A stretch of DNA of 64,000 nt from Casuarius casuarius. Its lineage: Eukaryota > Chordata > Aves > Casuariiformes > Casuariidae. Made by a program: the position numbers and the translations under genes. This document shows positions 45,460 to 59,088 of this stretch, one piece after another. The notes under the pieces were generated by a model. That model was given only the letters and a program-made list of their open reading frames with translations. It was not told where the DNA came from and searched no databases. The stretch lies in the NCBI GenBank assembly GCA_003342895.1, contig PTFA01000274.1, positions 673,759-737,758 on the forward strand. The letters run 5' to 3'. Position 1 is the first letter of the stretch. The number at the start of each line of letters is the position of its first letter.

Positions 45460-48179
45460 TAAATGAAGGCTTCCTAGCAGTATTTGCCTAAAGCCATAGC
45501 GATAATTTTGCATAAGGATGAAGCGTCTTCCAGGAAGCGAGCTTAAGTCACCAGAACTTTTGTCAATGGGACCATCTCACAGCTATCTGTAAGTGAATGC
45601 ATAAAGTATTAATCCAAGTTTGAGTTAAAGCACCGATTTATGAGCCATAACACCAGATGAAGCTGACAGAGGCCACATATCGAATATCTAAAAATAAGGT
45701 GCACAGTGTTTTCTGTAATATTTTTATAACTTTACAAAGTGACATTCAGTGGAAGGACAACAGTGCAAGGGGAAGACTAAGAAAGGAGCAACTAAATACA
45801 AGGCACCTTACAGTAGTATGAGTTGCTGCCTTGCACCGAAATTTAGCTGACATGAGAGTCATGAGTTAGTGGCAACTTTACACTTGGTTTAATCAATTCA
45901 GGTTTGTGTTTAACACCCTCTTGCCCGTGCAATCCTCTATTCTGGCACCAAGAGCAGAATGAAAGCAATGCCTAAACCACTGCATCCTCAGTCCCCTGGC
46001 ACAGCTCTGCTCCATTTCCTGAATTTAGGAGATAAAGGTCCTAGCAAACATATTTGACCTGAAGCCTTTCTCCCCTCTACTGCACATACAGACATGAATA
46101 TCAACCTTCTCACAGTGAAAATGAAAGGGCAAATCAAAGCCTTTTCAGAATACCTAATGGGCACAGAAGTATTACTGGCACTAAGCCCGCTTTGTTCAGC
46201 TTAAACCTGAAGGTAAACAAACAGCCCCTGAAATGGTCGAGAGGGATAACAACAACAGCCGATTGTCCCGTTTAACCTTTCCTAACACAGTAGAGGGCTC
46301 CAGCTACGCAGGAAGGTTATCACAGATATTGAGAACAATGGACCTAGGCTGCTTGCAGTTAGACTTTTGAAATTGCTGCTGATCACACTCAAAGCAGTAA
46401 CTTCTTAGACCATTTCGTACCTGTAAAAAGTTAGACCATTAATCTCAGGGTAGGTTATTCACTTGTAAAAGCAGACAGGCTTCGCCTCGACTGTCTAACA
46501 GGGAAGCAACAACTCTCCATTAAAGTTTCTGTAATGCTGAAGCCCTCAGACAAGAAGCACTATAATAGCTCAGTTCTACTCAATTAAAATCTCATATAGC
46601 CAAGACAACTTGGGTATAATCACTAGTAAAACTATAACACCATTTGCTGAAGCCGTAACTGAGATCAGAGTATGCTACACTTGATACATGCACAAACATT
46701 AAAAGGCACTGCTGCTTCGAAGTCCTTCACTTCAATATTAACCCTGGTAAATCTTGGTAAGGTTACCTAATTTTACCTTTAGAGCCATCACCGTTAAGGA
46801 TCATAATCCCTCTTCAGCTCTATTTCTGTATTGAACATAGGAATATAACACTAGATTGAGAAAGCAGTAAATACTCAATAAATACCATCCAAGAAAGTCA
46901 TAAGCCTGCAACATTTCAGTACATGCTCCATTTGGAGTCAAAATGCCCCAGTAGATGGGGCATTCTTGGCTAGAAATCTGACAGGCCATTGACACTTACG
47001 CTAGTTAGAATAACTGGCAACTGGCATTCCATCTGCAGTTCTGCCACTGATGTGCTACAGAGCACCAGGCAACTCCAATAACCACGCTTGGCCCTCCCTA
47101 TACCTATCTTACCTTTCCAGATAATTTTCTGGGCTTTAACTGGACTTCAGTGTGTGCTTGTACAGCATTTGGTGTACTGGGCTAGGTCTCACAGATATCA
47201 TGAACAGGAACAAAGTTAACTTTACAGACATGAGTAGTGCAGTTAAATTTAGTGAGAGTTTATACACCAGAGTTACCATTTGAAGGAAAGAAGCACGACT
47301 TCTACGTAGTATTTTCAACCTTTCAATTCCAAGGGCTTTCTGGAAAGAGACCTCTGTTATATTCCGCCAATAGTGCAGGAAACTGAGCTAGATTAAGACA
47401 GACTGGCAGAGTCAGACAATAGAGTAAGTGTTCCAACTGGGAAGCTGAAGTGTGTCATCANCAAAGTATCCAGAACACATGTTTAAAAGCTATGCTTAAT
47501 GGCAGAGACTTGTGACTGTGCTTAACTCAATGCATTTACTCCTCCAGCTCGCATCAATTCAACCATGGATTTATTTGCAGCCTATGGTCAGCCTTCAACC
47601 CACCTAGCTGTAAGCCCTTAAGAGAAATACCTCCATTAGAAGCCAACTGATTGGACAGCCTACCTATAACCTGCATCTGTGGAGAAGAATATCACTTTCA
47701 AGTGACCATACCTGGGCTTCAGGCCACTAAATATTTATCCAGGCAACCCAGTTCAGTGCCTAATATTAAGGTGACAGGAATCAAGAACGAGGCGAGATGC
47801 ATCCCCCCATCCTCCGGGGCAAAAAGATAACCCATGACCTATCCTTGACATGGCTAGCTCTTTCTAAAAGATTTGTCTTCATCACATTGACAAAAGTTTT
47901 CTGTTGAATATCTGCCATTCAAATGGCTTATTATTCAGCAAGGAACACTTTCAGCCTAGCAAAGTGTGACATCTACAGTTAGGGATCTGCAATATTACAG
48001 GAGCGCCATCTCCATTTAATAGATGGGGATCCATACTTTGACCTTGGACTTTCCTGTACATTAGTTCTAGGCATGCTAGTACTCAGCCAGCCTTTCTTGT
48101 TACAAACACTACTTTACAAACTGTATAAAAGTAAATATTTGACATATACAGTAACCCCCTCTGCTCAGTCTGAAACAGA
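45460..48179. other. Non-coding stretch, nothing recognised
   Basis: Minus frames at 46801-46995 and 47136-47318 lack support. One N at 47461. No repeats or motif clusters were noticed. Confidence 0.55.
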
Positions 48180-48192
48180 TTTTTTTAAAATA

Positions 48193-48229
<37 letters not shown>

Positions 48230-48233
48230 AAAG
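48180..48233. repeat. AT palindrome with (TA)n core
   Basis: T7A4, then a TA array (48191-48217), then a T run to 48230 and AAA. The whole segment is self-complementary over much of its length and easily unwound. Such sequences are length-variable and can stall replication. Confidence 0.95.
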
Positions 48234-51200
48234 AGAGTTTCCCATGAACATAGCTGCATATAAAAAACAAAGCCAGCAAAACTCAGCACCAAGCAGCCAA
48301 GGTGAAGAAATCAATGCCATGAAACACAGGTCAGTTCCATAACACAGCTTGTGCCACGTTTCAGTACGTCTGAAACCCTCATTTCAGTGGGATCGCTCTC
48401 CAGAAAACTGAAGGACCCATGCAAATTGAGCCTTTCTTAGAAAAGCACTTAATCACAGCCTTACAGACCTCTGCTTGAATTCCTCTCTCCTTCCCCAGCT
48501 GTGTTTCATTGCAGATACACGAGCTGCATTTATGCTTTGGAATTAGATCTGGTTCGGAGCCAGAGTGCAGGGCATGCATTTTCTTCATCTGTTCAGAGTC
48601 ACCCAGTGAGCATCATGAACAAAAAACAACTACCCTGATGAAATCCAAGGGCCATGTGAGTAAAGGCTATGCTTTCAAAAACTGGGGTCCATGCACCCTA
48701 GAGATAATGAGGTGCTAAAATAAGATAATGAGGTACAGAGTAAATACCTGTCTGAACTATTAGAGAAGCTCACCCACCTAAAGCTTCTACCTTCAACGTG
48801 GCAAGATACGCACGCAAACTTTTAGTCACATAATTACTACGGCAAAGACAGAGCTTAGACATGGGCACTTCAAGTCATGAAGACACCTTCTACCAAGGTA
48901 GCAGCCTCCTTTCCCACAGGGGCATAGTACAATGCAAAAAAGTGTTTTGGTAACAATTTACTTAATGGAAGAACAACATGTTTCTGCTTAACACCAACAT
49001 AGAAAAAAACCTGCTGTTTGAGCTAAGTGCAGACAAAACTTTACCATCATTTCTAGCTCACAGAACACCCTTTTCCTTCCACTTTGTGCCCTTTTCTATA
49101 CTGACCTCTAGCAAACAAAACATCACCCCCACATCCAGATTATACCCACAAGTGCTTACAACAGAGCAATGACATTTTACCAATAGCCAGCCCATGTATT
49201 TTAGCTGCCTACCTACAGCAGAGAGGACTGGTGATATATAAAAATTCTAATTCTACTCACACTGACATTTAGTGTGGAATTCTGGCAGTAGAAAAAGCTT
49301 CCTGTTTTCAAAGCTTCCTCACAGACAAATGGACTAGCAAATGAAGTTTGAAATTCTTGCATGGAATTTGCAAAACAAGTCAACTTCCTACACAAACACC
49401 AGTGCTGTAAATAATGAAAATTAAACATCTAAGAACCTGCCAAATGAAGGTCTCAAAAAGACAAAGTGATAGTTTACTATAAAGGTTAGTCCCTGGGAAT
49501 ATGCTGCTTAGGACTTATCTCCAGTTAAAACCAAGCCACTACCATTAGAGGAGAACACTGATCCAAGTCAAAGGGGAATTAGACAGTACTACTTAAACAT
49601 GACTAGGGAGCTTTTAAGTACTATACTCCGTCTAGTCATGGCAGACAGTGCCTGCACAAGGGACTCTGCTGGAAATAGGACAATTGTTTCTTCTGACAAC
49701 AAAGCTGTAGGAAACGTGTGGTCAGTTTCCTCGAGAATCCAGAAGGAATTANGCCTGTGACAAGCCTTTCACTTTTCTTGTCTCAGTTTAATAATGCTTG
49801 CTATGGGGAAGATTTTACTTGGAGGGTACCCCTTGTGATGCATGCTAGAAGCCTCCAAATTTGCTGTCAGTCATCACACAGCAGGCTATTCAGCAAAGTT
49901 TTAAGGCCTACAGTTCAGAAGGCAGCCACACAAATTATGCCTCTGGAATTTGCAGGAAGTGTCATGAGAACGATGTGCAACAGCTAAGCATTGTAAACGT
50001 ATAGCAGGCTGTTTGAAGGCAGGAAAACCTTCTTCCAGCTCTAAACTCTGCAAGCAGAGCAGTATAAGCAGCAGGCTTTTCCCATCCTGTGAAAAACATC
50101 AGGTGTTCTAAAAATATTCAGGTCACAGGAAGAGGCATTTTAGAATTTTTCCCAACACGAGAGGAATAAGCACAAGCCTGCCTTTACATGACCATCCTGA
50201 TACATAAGAAATAAAGGTTCAAGTTGCTGCTCTGTCTGATCTCAAATTACTGTTTATCACAACCGTCATCTATGAGTTTTTCCTGGAAAAAGTCTGTTCC
50301 CTGCTCTTCTCCCCAGTTTCTTTTTTACTCTAAAAAATACTCCCTGAACAAGTTCTCCTCAAAACTGATGTTTGCACAATCTAATTCCAAGGAAAATCAT
50401 GACTCCAAAAAGCAAGTGTTTCATTGAAGTAATTCCAAAACCACAAGGAACAGCTTGGGGCAACGCATCTTCCTCTGTAAACATGCTTTGTTCAATATGC
50501 TGATCCTGAGTCACACCTCACAGCTAAAATCCACTGTGGGAGCCAGGACAGCCACTAAGCAGCTGAAGGAAAAAAAGATTCTAGGCGTTAGCATCCCCAG
50601 GATTTGACTCTAAGGCACAGCTGGAGATTCCCTCTCAGGAAACTATTTGAATAACTTTCAAGTCATCAAAACACATCAGCAGGTGTTTTAGCCCATTTCT
50701 TTAAACACATCATTTAAACATAAAGCGATTGACATATGCTTCTAGTATCAGAGGTTAGGATCACCCCTACATTTCAAGTTCAGGAGGTGCTTTCCTGAAT
50801 CAAGAAAAATCTTGTTCCTCTAAATTACACTAGCCACTTATGCAGGGACATGTTTTACACACACTGGTGGCTAGAGCAGCTACTTCAGACTGATTCAGTA
50901 ACTGCAAACAAACAGGCCTTTGCTAAGCAAAAGGAGGTAAGATTTGGTCGAGAGCCTTGGATGGCATTTCCTTACCCTATAATTTACTCATTTAGCTCAA
51001 GTGAAAGCGAACCAGTGTGTTTGACCAGGCCACCACCTCTTACCATAGATATAGTAGAGAAATTGTAGGGGCAGTTAAAAATCTAGATGTGCTGTTTGGA
51101 TTTTGTGCAAGCCAGCCCCCTCCCCAACTCTTTTTGGGGAGATTTTAAATAAGTTCAGTGGTTTAGTATGAGAGCATACAAGTTTCCTGTTCTCTATTGG

Positions 51201-53017
51201 AAGGATATTTTAAAACTTAATGCAAATACATTAACATTAATGCAATTTGAAATGTTTTCAGAAAAGTCTAAATGTACTATTACTTTAAGAAAAAAAAGCA
51301 AACAAAAAAGCTCACGCATCCTGCCACCATTGTTTTAATAGTCTCATACATTCAACACACCTTCAAGAAATGTGGCCAGTTCTTGCACATAAGGACTGCA
51401 GGTAAAAATCATGGTCAATTTCCTTACATTACACTGTACAAAATACCCCCCCTTATCCAAAAGATTTTACAACATCAGACAAAAACAGCAAAGAAACATT
51501 GACTCATACACAGTCCAGACCTTGTCCACTAAACCCCTGTTTCTGAAGCAATATTTAGTACCACTTCAAACTACTTCAGATAAGCAAAAGCAAAAATATT
51601 TAACTTTACAGTGGTTCCCACTTGGGGGGAGCAGAGGGGATAGAGAAAGAAGAAAACAAACATATTCAGCACTTAGGAAACAGCTCAGAACTGAATTCTG
51701 GTCCTCTACTTAAAATTTTCAGAAGCAAACAGAGCAAGTTCAACACACTATGATATGGTGTTTCTTATTAACTCATTTGTCCTTAAGAATTCAAAATGCT
51801 ACTGCTTACTAAAAATGCCCTTCCTATCCTGAAGCTGCAGTTGTCTACCTGAAAAATCCCATCCTGATCCACCTCTCCCAACATTCTGATGCATCCAGAA
51901 TTCAAGTGTTCCCTTAACCTAAAAAGGCCAAAAACCTCGGTTCTCAAGTCATTGATTTCAGCAAGGTTCTAAAGAATTTAGGTACATCCAAATGCAGTCT
52001 CTTGGACTGAATCCATCCAGCCACAGTCCAGTTGACAATGATGGATTAGTGGCAAACAAACATCCCTTCCAGTATTTCTACCGCTACATATCTTTCCTGA
52101 AGCCATTACTCTATCCTATTCAGCTGTAAGTGATGTAGTTCCAGAAGAAAACTGAAAAGTTTCAACCCCTGGAAATGAAGATGTTACAAGTCACTACCTG
52201 CCTCCTGGCAGCAATTTACATGCCAATGGATTATGTGGGGTTTTAACTTCCAATTGTTCTGTAATTCAAAAAAAATGTACTGTTGCCATAGCAATGCTTA
52301 CATTCCATAGCAATCTTACCTACATGCTAGGCAAGATGCGTTTAGCGAAGTGTCTCCTTAAAGGAAAGCCTACAGACAGATACTCATTGACAGTTCCAAT
52401 GAGACCCCATAAGCTAACCCATAGCTCTCAATGTCTGCACACTTGAGCCATCCCAACACTTGAATTCAAACAGGAGGCAGCCAAAAGACCAGATCACTAC
52501 TATTAGCCACATTGCACAATTCCCTGCTTTACAAAACTCTGGCAAGACAGATGTATTCCCTGCGCCACTTTCTAGCAGGGAAGCATTCTGTAGAAAGCTT
52601 TTTAAACAGCCTGACTTGTTAAGGAATTTTCTGTAACTTCACTATGACATTTTAATCCTCAAGGAGAAAGTTCCTCTATCAGTTTATTAGCACTGGCCTA
52701 AAAATTCCCAGTTTATTCTCCGTCACAGATTTCCTCCGCAACCAGCATTTGAAATAACTAAGCTTTATACTTTCTTTTTTAATGCAAAAGGTTATTATTT
52801 GTCTTCTAAGACAACAAAGCAAACCTGGACAGGACTCAGTACTTGGGCTAGTATTAATCACACTATATGTGTGCTGAAAGCATTACAGAGGCCTTTAAGA
52901 ATAAATATCTTTATGCTTGATGGCAGAACCTTTCCTGCCAGTCTCAATATACTTTATCAAAACTAGTTGCCTTAAAACAGAGCCACCAGAATGAGACAAA
53001 ACCCATTTCTGAAAACT
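48234..53017. other. Non-coding stretch, nothing firm
   Basis: The plus frame 50850-51068 contains a GAG|GTAAGA donor-like site at 50939 but has a poor acceptor. Frames at 51272-51713 are Lys/Gln-rich from A-rich sequence. One ATGCAAAT octamer near 51223. One N at 49752. Confidence 0.5.
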
Positions 53018-53134
53018 GCGGAGGCACGCACATCTAAAAACGCTTGCACGCTTTAGAACCTTGCGCACACCCACATCAATATTTATACTTCCCCAAAAAA
53101 GCATTGCAACGCAAGTACCCTATTTCCGCGAATG
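53018..53134. other. CpG-retaining patch
   Basis: Eight CpG dinucleotides in about 117 bp (including GCGG, CACGC, AACGC, TGCGC, CCGCG), far above the local rate. It overlaps a 69-codon minus frame (52895-53104) rich in basic residues (GVRKVLKRASVFRCACLRS). Either a hypomethylated element or constrained/coding sequence; undetermined. Confidence 0.45.
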
Positions 53135-54760
53135 CCCATTCTGAGTAGTTAAATTCCATGCAAAAGCAGAGTTAAAGAAATTCTAGCCTCAAAATGTAAA
53201 CCACTAAGATACAATTTTAATTGCTCTCCTTCCAAATTCACGAGACTGAGCAATTCACTGCGCAAAGTTTACATAGTTCAGTACAGGCTTGTACTTCATT
53301 AAACTTAAACATCTTTCACATGAATTTAGCATTATGTTCCTCATGTTAGAGGAGAAAGAGCAAACATGACAATTCTTCACTGAAATTCCTGCATTCAAAT
53401 AAGACAGCAATACCCTTTGATTCTCTGTTGTCTAAGCGTTGCTAAGTCAGCCTGAAATCCTAATATTGGCTTTTCGCTGGATCACACGTGCCATTTCTTA
53501 GACTAAACAGTTGAACAAAAAGCTGTTGATAATGCCTTACCAGCTGGATTATTTGTAGTGCTGTGCGTATTTATTTCAACTTTAAAAAAGGCATTTAACA
53601 TTTACCTTGATCTAAACAGATTACAATAAGTAAACGAACACCATACTATCATTATTAAAGTGTCCACTAGGTTCGTTCTTTTGCACTTTGATCTTTAAGT
53701 TTTCTATCCTATTTCTACAATAATTTCAGCAATTTGTAGTTGAAGCCCTGTAGATTTCTTTGCTAAACTACAATAGCATTCCTTTACAGCTCCCAACTCC
53801 CAATGTGCCATATGTAGCGCTACTCTTTCAACTACTGCACTTCCAAACATTTTAAGCACCTTAACGGTTTTTCTCACTGAACCATAAAAGTTATTTATAC
53901 ATTCATTTTAATGCATTCACACAAAGAGAAACTCATAACATTGTGAAACACAAATTATGTTTACTGAAGCATTAAAAATTCTTTAGGTCTATGTATATGT
54001 AATGAAGAAAAAAGCCAACTGCTTCTCAAAGTGGACTATTATCAGCAGTCACCAAATGCAGGGCAAAGAGGTGAANTTATTTGCTCAAGTGATTTAAAAA
54101 AAGCGGCAGGTAAGAGCAGTACCTTCTAAGTCTTAATTTGAATTAAGTATATTTGGTGCAGTTGCAAAGAAAATCACCACACTGCTTTGTCCAGTATTTA
54201 AGTAGTTGCTGCATCCCACTTTCCTCTAAGGTTAATACTAACACTGTGGTCTAGTAATCTTTGTTACCACTCTGCAACTGATCAAGGGGAATTCCCCCAA
54301 CACCAACATTTCAGAGGAAATGGTTTTTTAAAATTCATATGCAACTAAAGCTCCAGAAGGGGAAGTTAGTTTTTAATAACTGTTGATATATGAAATGATA
54401 TATAACTGATAAATGAAATTACATACAAAACATTGACAGTTGGTAGTCATTTTGGAAGCTTTCAGCCACTAGAGGCATCCAAGTCTCTCAAATACGCACA
54501 GCCGCTCCAATAGCCAGCAAACATTACTTGTCCTGTAGAAAACGCAAGGTAAGGCAACTCTCACCATCCATAATCAGNCAAAAATCTCCATTCTCCCCAC
54601 AAACCATTTGCCTTAGCTAGGTTTACACTGTTATTGGTTTCAACAGTGTTCTTCGCATTAGTAAAGAAAGTAATATAAACTTGCAGAAATGAACTTGGCA
54701 GAAGGAACAACTCATCACGCCATGCACTCGTGCTGTATTATAAAAGTAACTGAACATCAG
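53135..54760. other. Non-coding stretch, nothing recognised
   Basis: Two strong donor-like sites on the plus strand (GGCAG|GTAAGA near 54108, GCAAG|GTAAGG near 54549) lack convincing exons. A CTCF-like partial match (CCACTAGAGGCA) lies near 54466. Ns at 54076 and 54578. Confidence 0.5.
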
Positions 54761-54820
54761 CATTTTGTCTTCTACAGTTCTAAAGATCCCCATTTTGTCT
54801 TCTACAGTTCTAAAGATCCC
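54761..54820 (+). repeat. 30-bp perfect tandem duplication
   Basis: Two identical abutting 30-bp copies (54761-54790 and 54791-54820), unit beginning CATTTTGTCTTCTACAGTTC. Each copy contains an acceptor-like TTGTCTTCTACAG. No sequence difference exists between copies, so the event is recent or an assembly artefact. Confidence 0.96.
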
Positions 54821-57800
54821 TAGGGACAGCAGCTACCAAGCAAAAACAGCAAATTCATTTTCAAAAGCACCCATATGGAATATAAATTCCTACTGAGGTT
54901 TGTGAAGAATGAATTTGTTTCATCGGTTCCTACATGATGTGATGAGTAAACTCTGTTCTTACTGATATCAGTTCACAAAAGCATCAGAACATACGCTTAA
55001 TTTTTGTTAACCTCAGACAAGGCTGAAGCACATCCTTATCAGGGANAAGCCTCAATCAGACAAATAGCATTTAACCAGTTACGCTACTTCAATTCCTAAC
55101 AGATATTTGCCTTAAAAACAATTGTTAAAATTAGTATTTCACATGTTTAACCACAGAGGGAGAAAAGCAGGAAGGGAAACTCTCCGGAGTTCAGCAACAA
55201 TTATGCGATTACATAGCCAACTAGCTAACTTCAGGAGAGTTGCTGTGAAACAGAACTCTAGAATTCCTTATTTCTTCCACAGACATAAATTAAGCAGCCC
55301 TTCAACCACCATGCTACAGAGATATAAGTCTGCATTTAAAAGAAAATTATAAATGCAGTAAGCAAACACTCTTCTGTCCTTCACTATTCCACAGACACAC
55401 AGGGAAAGCAGCAGCTAAGCAGTAACTGTTGGTGACCATCTTCAGAAGAGCTCGCCTCCCGTAGAAGAGCTTACAAAAGCAGCCAACTCTGAACACTGCT
55501 CAATATCCCACATTTGCACCACCTCACATGCTGAACTTGACCATGCATCTGCAACACAACATCCAGGAGCAGAAAATTCAGATTTCAGTTTTCAGGGCTG
55601 AATTCTCAGAAGCAAGGCTCTTGGCCTTGACTCAGACATAAGGCCAGATCTTCAGGGACCAAGACAGCAAGGCTAACAAGTTCAGGAAGCGTAGCTGTAA
55701 CGTGAAGTTCTCCTACAGAGGAGGCGGCTTCCACAGTTAACTTTGGACATTCTGGAAAGCTTAACAGAAAGTCATAAATAGTTAAGTCATGATTTTGCCA
55801 TGGCTATTTCAAGCTGGCAGAACAGGCCTAAAAAGGCATTTGATACTTGCTGCAAACAAGGACAGCGTCATTTAAGGCATGTTGTTGTTCAGTGACAAAG
55901 TCTTTGAGCTTCATGCTGTAGGAAAACTGTAAAAAGTATGGGTGACACCTCAGCAACTAGGTGCTCATTAATAAGGGAAAGAACTATGTGTACTATGGAA
56001 AATTCCTTAAANAATTCTCACAGCAACATGACTAGACACAGACTCAAGGAGGCAAAACAATATTAATTCATCACCTTTTCACAATACCATCTCCTACACA
56101 AGGCTTACATCTCTCTCCTGGGAAGAAACGAAGCCTCACAGTGCAGGAATTGCAATTTATCAGTGTTAGGCAGTAATATTTCCACAAGCGAGGTTGGCAA
56201 TATTTGCTATGCGGAAAAAAGGAATCATCTCATTGAAATCAATATCCTCATGCTTCCTTTTGTTAACATGCTTGAACTGGTTAATATTAAAAATCATCTT
56301 ATGCCCTTGTTGCAGCTCCTGAAGGAACTCATAGGGCATTATGCACACATTAGCACAAAGTGCTAGCCTGCAAATGAGAGAATATTCATTTTAAATAGAC
56401 AGGAAGACTGAGATTAAGTGGGGCTTTTCACCTTTGTGATACTCACCAGAAATTTTTCCTGAAATTATAGTTCACAGAGCACCAAAAGATTTTGTTCAAA
56501 GTAATCTTACTTCTCTCCCAGTCAGGGAGCACTGATCTGGCAGAGGTGGCGTGCCTGTTTTGATACTCCCATTTCAAAGTTTTATAATGAAGCTTTATTA
56601 ACTACTGAATCATCTTCATTCACAAGAGTCTTAACCAAAGGGTCAAAGCAAACAACTGGCAGAGCTGGGAACAAAGCAATGAAAAGCCATCCAGACAATA
56701 CGCCCTCTCCTGTTAAGTACCTTTCAATCCATTCAAGAACAGACAGATACAGCATGAGCCCTCTCCAGGTATTTTTAACATGGCTTTTAAACATGAATCT
56801 TTAACATAGTTCATGAAACAATCCTTTACATGTTTATCTATGCAGATGAACACTACGTTCTGCTCCGAGAAAAGCTATTGCTGCACTTGGGTTGCTTTAC
56901 TTCCCTACTGTAAAAATGAAAGATTGGCTAAGCCATCTCAGCAGTGCCCATCAAGCACTTGCTTTCTTCTGCAAATCCTGAAGTTGTGATTCTCATCTAG
57001 TCACTGACAATATTAAAAACAAACCTCTAAGCAGAGCACGAAAAATGAATACACAGGAGTGATGCAGAAGTCAGTCTGCAGTGTCACTGCAGCACAAATA
57101 GAACTTTTGGAAGAAATGCATCCACATTTGCTCTCTACCCAGAGCTCAACACAATAATGACCTGAATTTAAAAAGGCCTCGTGTCGAAAGCTGTAAGAAG
57201 GATCCAAAAAACTTTTTAGATTTCATAGACCAAAGGAGAAAAAAAAGTCCATCTCCACATAGAGCTACCTGTTCTGCAAGAAAAGAATACAGTCAACCAC
57301 TTTTCCCCATAAAAATGCAAGTCCAAATGAAGGTCAGTCCACTTATCCACCTAATCCTGTTGGTCAAGCACAAAGACAAGCATGCAATGACTCTTCATCC
57401 ATACTCTAAAAACCAGAGGATTAATTTTTTTCAGAGCTGGAAGTAGCACCTAGGACACCAGTGAAAATAATCTTCTGCGAACTCCTTTAACTTTTTTTTT
57501 TAATCTCTATCTAGTACCTGCAACACCAATTGCAAGGGTACCACAATTTAATCACTTGTTTTGTTAAACATTACTTCCATTTTATCTTTAAAACTTACTG
57601 CTTTTTAATATCATCTAGTAGTCCTCCTTTTCTTGAATTGTGGAAAACGGCATTCAACAGTAATCGTTCTCTATGCATCTTCTCTATAGCCTTCTTGATT
57701 TTTGTAATTATTTCATCTCAGCTGACCCATTTCCAAAGTAATACAGCTTGGTATGAACATTTCAGCTGCTTTCTCAAAAGTCTGGGTTAAGGATCACTAA

Positions 57801-59044
57801 AGAGCATAACTGGAAGTAATAAGACTACAGCTCTAGGAACAATTCCCTACACTAGCGTTTGCACCTTCCCTGAGCACTAGACACAAAGTTTAGCACTTGC
57901 CCAAGCTAAGGGTTGACTCGCATCCCAAACTAAGCATTTGGAAGCCAACAGAGAGATTACAGTTGCTCCAATTAATCCATGTGCAAAAAGATCAACAACA
58001 GTTTAGCCAGCTCTTACTCTCTTATGACTGACTACAGTTATTTCTGCTAACACCTCCAACAGCACNCTACCCAGGTCCAAGAGCAGCTTAACCGCTCCTG
58101 CGCTCTCCATATCTTTTTGCTATGTCTGGAATGTAGCCTTGGACTCCCACATTGCTGCCAGAATATTATAGTGAGAAAAAGTCTCAATAGGAGCACAACA
58201 TTAGGCAAATGGTTGGTCCTTCCNCCCTTTGCTTTTCAAATTAACTTAAGTGCATCCAAATGAGATGCTTGATCACTGAGTATCAGTTTTCCTTCTCCTC
58301 CTATATCTCACATATCCATACACACACTGGAAAAATTTGTTTTTTCTTCCTCCTGTGAATAAGTGCTAGTCACAATTGCTCAGTTTATATTTTGGAGAAA
58401 GTAAAAAAGGATGCCTCTGACCCTGACTTTATGGGACCAAATTTTATGGGATACCAGGTCTCTACAGCATTTCTATGCAATGAACACTGCTTCTTTCATA
58501 TTGTATCTGTAATTACATCACTGACTGAAATATCACCAGAGACTGTATTCCATGTAAGCAGCCTGGGACTATAAGGTCTTCAACTGGCATAACTAGACCT
58601 AGAGAAAAGCATCAGAGCATGCCTGCAGACAGGCAAATGGCTGAAGGTATTGAAACCATTATTTTAAGTATTAGGAAATTAAGTATGATGGTGTAGCTTG
58701 CCAGAAGGCATCTGTGACAATTAAAAAAAAGCAGAACCTTCTGAAGATCAAAGCCATGCAACTAGTCTTCCTTTCTTTCTTCAGCAGCCTCTGAGGTCAG
58801 AAAACATGCCAGCAGAACACCACAATAAAAAACAAGCACAGACTCTTTCATTTTGTGGAAGACCATTCAAACCACTGGCGGGAGTACCTCTTCTGCTCTT
58901 AGAGCATTTACAGTGATGGCAACTGTGCAAAACATGGAGTTTCTTGGAGTAGGAGGTGCTTCATAAACAAGTAGCCACATCTTAAAGTGCAAAACAAGCA
59001 GATGCAACTTCAAACATTTGCCGAGGTGCACGTACATCATGACA
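54821..59044. other. Non-coding stretch, nothing recognised
   Basis: Short frames at 55122-55352, 56163-56366, 56582-56794, 57013-57207, 57530-57790 and 58392-58574 are unsupported. Ns are frequent (55046, 56012, 58066, 58224). Confidence 0.55.
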
Positions 59045-59088
59045 ACATGTCACATTCATTATTCAAGGCACCACAAGGTGTGACATGT
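59045..59088. repeat. 10-bp inverted repeat
   Basis: ACATGTCACA (59045-59054) and TGTGACATGT (59079-59088) are perfect reverse complements around a 24-nt loop. The stem is too short for a microRNA precursor. It could bind a dimeric factor. Confidence 0.6.

Noticed and set aside
54935..54965. C/D-box snoRNA-like GTGATGA ... CTGA
   Set aside because: Boxes are only about 20 nt apart and no terminal stem is visible.
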